From positions 1-8,194 of the forward strand of contig CAJLVH010000080.1 in assembly GCA_905210055.1 (NCBI GenBank): a DNA stretch of 8,194 bases. Direction: 5' to 3'. Below the pieces are notes generated by a model that did no database searches, was not told the DNA's origin, and worked only from the letters and a program-made list of their open reading frames with translations. This DNA is from an uncultured Enorma sp. (GTDB lineage: Bacteria > Actinomycetota > Coriobacteriia > Coriobacteriales > Coriobacteriaceae). Numbering within the stretch: position 1 is the first letter of the stretch; each line of letters starts with the position of its first letter. The position numbers were made by a program, and so were the translations under genes. Of this stretch, positions 6,805 through 8,194 are shown piece after piece.

Positions 6805-6927
6805 GGGACGGCTGAAATGTAGAATTACCCCAGCGACTTTTTTACATGGCTCTGTAAAAGAATCCTCAATAAGCACGTTGAGCCATGTAAAAAAGTCGCT
6901 GGGGTAATTCTACATTTCAGCCGTCCC
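6805..6927. repeat. Perfect 47-bp inverted repeat, MITE-like palindromic element
   Basis: The left arm (6805–6851) and right arm (6881–6927) are exact reverse complements over 47 bases, around a 29-base loop (6852–6880). The arms begin GGGACGGCTGAAATG and end in TTTTTTACATGGCT on the left. By hand count the element is about 45% GC, well below the flanking genes. A small alternative hairpin exists inside it: TTTTACA (6840–6846) with TGTAAAA (6853–6859). The outer stem is followed by CCGAAGCC rather than T's, so it is not a classical terminator. No clear target-site duplication is seen, and no transposase gene lies in the window. It could be a MITE or a REP-like repeat moved by an enzyme encoded elsewhere. 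It could equally act as a barrier between the ftsI and murF transcripts. Confidence 0.9.
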
Positions 6928-6989
6928 CGAAGCCTATCCGGCTCTGAACCTCTTGTGCGTTCGGTACGGCGGGGCGCAGAGGAGCCTGT

Positions 6990-7007
6990 GGCTACGGTAG
7001 AATAGCC
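6990..7007 (+). promoter_or_regulatory. Possible murF promoter -10 inside a short dyad
   Basis: TAGAAT at 6998–7003 is a good -10 hexamer, 34 bases before the murF ATG. No convincing -35 box lies 16–18 bases upstream. The hexamer is enclosed by GGCTA (6990–6994) and TAGCC (7003–7007), a 5-base dyad that could be an operator or chance. A separate promoter would make sense because the long palindrome probably hinders read-through from ftsI. Confidence 0.35.
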
Positions 7008-7036
7008 CGTTGACAAAACTCAACCAAGGGGAAGAC

Positions 7037-8194
7037 ATGGTACAGGTTCAGATTCAAGACATCCTTTCCATGGAGTGGCTTTCCGCGCCAGTGGCAACCC
7101 TCGTTGCGGGCGATCCCGCGCGCACCTGCTGCGGCTGCGTCATCGATTCGCGCCAGGTCGAGCCCGGTTCGATCTTCGTGGCGTTTCCCGGCGAGCGCGT
7201 CGACGGCAACGATTTCGCCCGTTCTGCCATCGAAGCCGGCGCCGCGTGCGTCGCGCTCACGCGCGTGCCCGAACCGGAGCTCATCTCGTGTGCCGAGGGC
7301 CGCGGCTGCGTTGTTCTTTCCATCGAGAGCGGTGAGGCGTTTCTGCTCGCGCTTGCACGTTTCTGGCGTGAGCGTCTGGGCTGCACCGTTGTGGGCGTGA
7401 CCGGGTCGATCGGCAAGACTACGACGAAGGACATGCTCGCCCAGATCCTTTCCACCACCTATCGCGTCCATGCCACAGCGGGCAATTTCAACAATCTCAT
7501 CGGCATGCCGCTCACCATCCTCTCGGCGCCCGAGGACACGCAGGTGCTCGTGCTCGAGATGGGCATGAACACGCGCGGCGAGATCGAGCAGCTCTCGCGC
7601 GCGGCGCGGCCGAACATCGCGGCGATCACGAAGATCGGCACCTCGCATATCGGCATGCTGGGCAGCCGCGAGAACATCGCACTCGCCAAGATGGAGATCA
7701 CCTGCGGTATGCAGCCCATCCCGGAGGGCGCCGAGGTGGGGGAGCCCCATGCGGCGCCCGTGCTCGCGCTTCCCGCGGATGACGACTTCTTCCCCTTCTT
7801 GCTCGAACATATCGCCGACTACACGCCGGGAATCGAGCCCGTGCGGTGCGGCGCGCATGCGGGCTGCGACTACCAGCGGGGCGACATCGCCTTGGACGAC
7901 GAGGGGCATCCGCACGTGAGCGTCGAGCTGCCGGGTTGCCGTTCGCTCGAGGTCGTGCTCTCCACGGTCGGTGCGCAGACGGTTTCGAACGCGGTGCTCG
8001 CCATCGCCGTGGCCGATAGGCTCGGGGTGGCTGGCGAGGATATCGTTCGCGCGCTCGGCGACCTCACCGTCACGGGGCGCCGTCAGGAGATTCGCCGCGC
8101 TGCCACCGGCGCGCGCGTCATCGACGATTCCTACAACGCGAGCCCCGAGTCCATGGCGGCTGCGCTCGATCTGCTCTGTCTCCTGCCCGCAACG
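7037..8194 (+). CDS. murF: UDP-MurNAc-tripeptide–D-Ala-D-Ala ligase MurF, 3' end missing
   Basis: Joins D-Ala-D-Ala to UDP-MurNAc-tripeptide using ATP, the last cytoplasmic step of the peptidoglycan stem peptide. 386 residues are visible before the window ends. The family is usually about 450–500 residues, so much of the C-terminal domain is missing. The N-terminal domain contains VIDSRQVEPGSIFVAFPG (35–52). The ATP-binding P-loop is TGSIGKTTTKDM (122–133, Lys127). Then come AGNFNNLIGMPLT (148–160), EMGMNTRGEIEQLS (174–187), and SHIGMLGSRENIALAKMEI (203–221) with the probable carbamylated Lys218. DDSYNASPESMAAAL (363–377) is typical of MurF rather than MurE or MurC. The ATG start at 7037 has AAGGGGAAG just upstream (7026–7034). 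The central region around 222–260 is less typical, reading LALPADDD where many MurFs have a LNADD-like motif. Confidence 0.95.
   Translation, partial: MVQVQIQDILSMEWLSAPVATLVAGDPARTCCGCVIDSRQVEPGSIFVAFPGERVDGNDFARSAIEAGAACVALTRVPEPELISCAEGRGCVVLSIESGEAFLLALARFWRERLGCTVVGVTGSIGKTTTKDMLAQILSTTYRVHATAGNFNNLIGMPLTILSAPEDTQVLVLEMGMNTRGEIEQLSRAARPNIAAITKIGTSHIGMLGSRENIALAKMEITCGMQPIPEGAEVGEPHAAPVLALPADDDFFPFLLEHIADYTPGIEPVRCGAHAGCDYQRGDIALDDEGHPHVSVELPGCRSLEVVLSTVGAQTVSNAVLAIAVADRLGVAGEDIVRALGDLTVTGRRQEIRRAATGARVIDDSYNASPESMAAALDLLCLLPAT

Noticed and set aside
6805..6927. The long palindrome as a standard rho-independent terminator of ftsI
   Set aside because: The stem is far longer than usual and no T-run follows the right arm on the plus strand. 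Termination is possible but not of the classical type.
7010..7015. Perfect TTGACA as a -35 box before murF
   Set aside because: A matching -10 at 17 bases would overlap the murF start codon, so it cannot drive a normal murF transcript. It is probably chance.
6992..7915. A 307-residue minus-strand frame over murF
   Set aside because: Antisense to well-conserved MurF motifs. Composition is typical of a shadow.

Overview
The window is a stretch of ordinary chromosome from a high-GC bacterium. Every real gene lies on the + strand. It joins the end of a pyrG–xerD pair to the first half of a division and cell-wall (dcw) cluster: mraZ – rsmH – ftsL – ftsI – murF. Composition (GC-rich, G/C-ending codons), the mraZ-led cluster, the long Arg-rich cytoplasmic head on FtsI and the overall protein style suggest an actinobacterium. 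My best guess is a gut Coriobacteriia member (Collinsella-like). That assignment is an impression from the sequence, not a database result.

Layout. 1–1464 is the 3' nine-tenths of CTP synthase (pyrG). 1466–2485 is a XerC/XerD-type tyrosine recombinase that starts one base after the pyrG stop. 2486–2869 is a 384-base gap. It holds a small dyad, a G-tract array that looks like the MraZ operator, and a good sigma70-type promoter (TTGCGA-N17-TAAGAT). mraZ (2870–3304), rsmH (3326–4291), ftsL (4386–4895) and ftsI (4909–6792) follow closely and probably form one transcript. 6793–7036 is a second gap, occupied by a perfect 47-bp inverted repeat of clearly lower GC. A possible new promoter precedes murF (7037 to the window end, cut off).

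How the genes work together. MraZ is the transcriptional regulator of the cluster and probably binds the G-tract array in front of its own promoter. RsmH methylates 16S rRNA. FtsL is a bitopic divisome protein that works with FtsI, the septal transpeptidase. MurF adds D-Ala-D-Ala to the peptidoglycan precursor in the cytoplasm. pyrG makes CTP, and the Xer recombinase probably resolves chromosome dimers at division. Those two appear to belong to a separate upstream transcription unit.

I found no exotic or undescribed multi-gene system. The points most worth a second look are the 123-bp palindromic element between ftsI and murF, the absence of murE at exactly that place, the mraZ operator/promoter layout, a forced low-complexity N-terminal extension on the Xer recombinase, and an altered second motif in MraZ.
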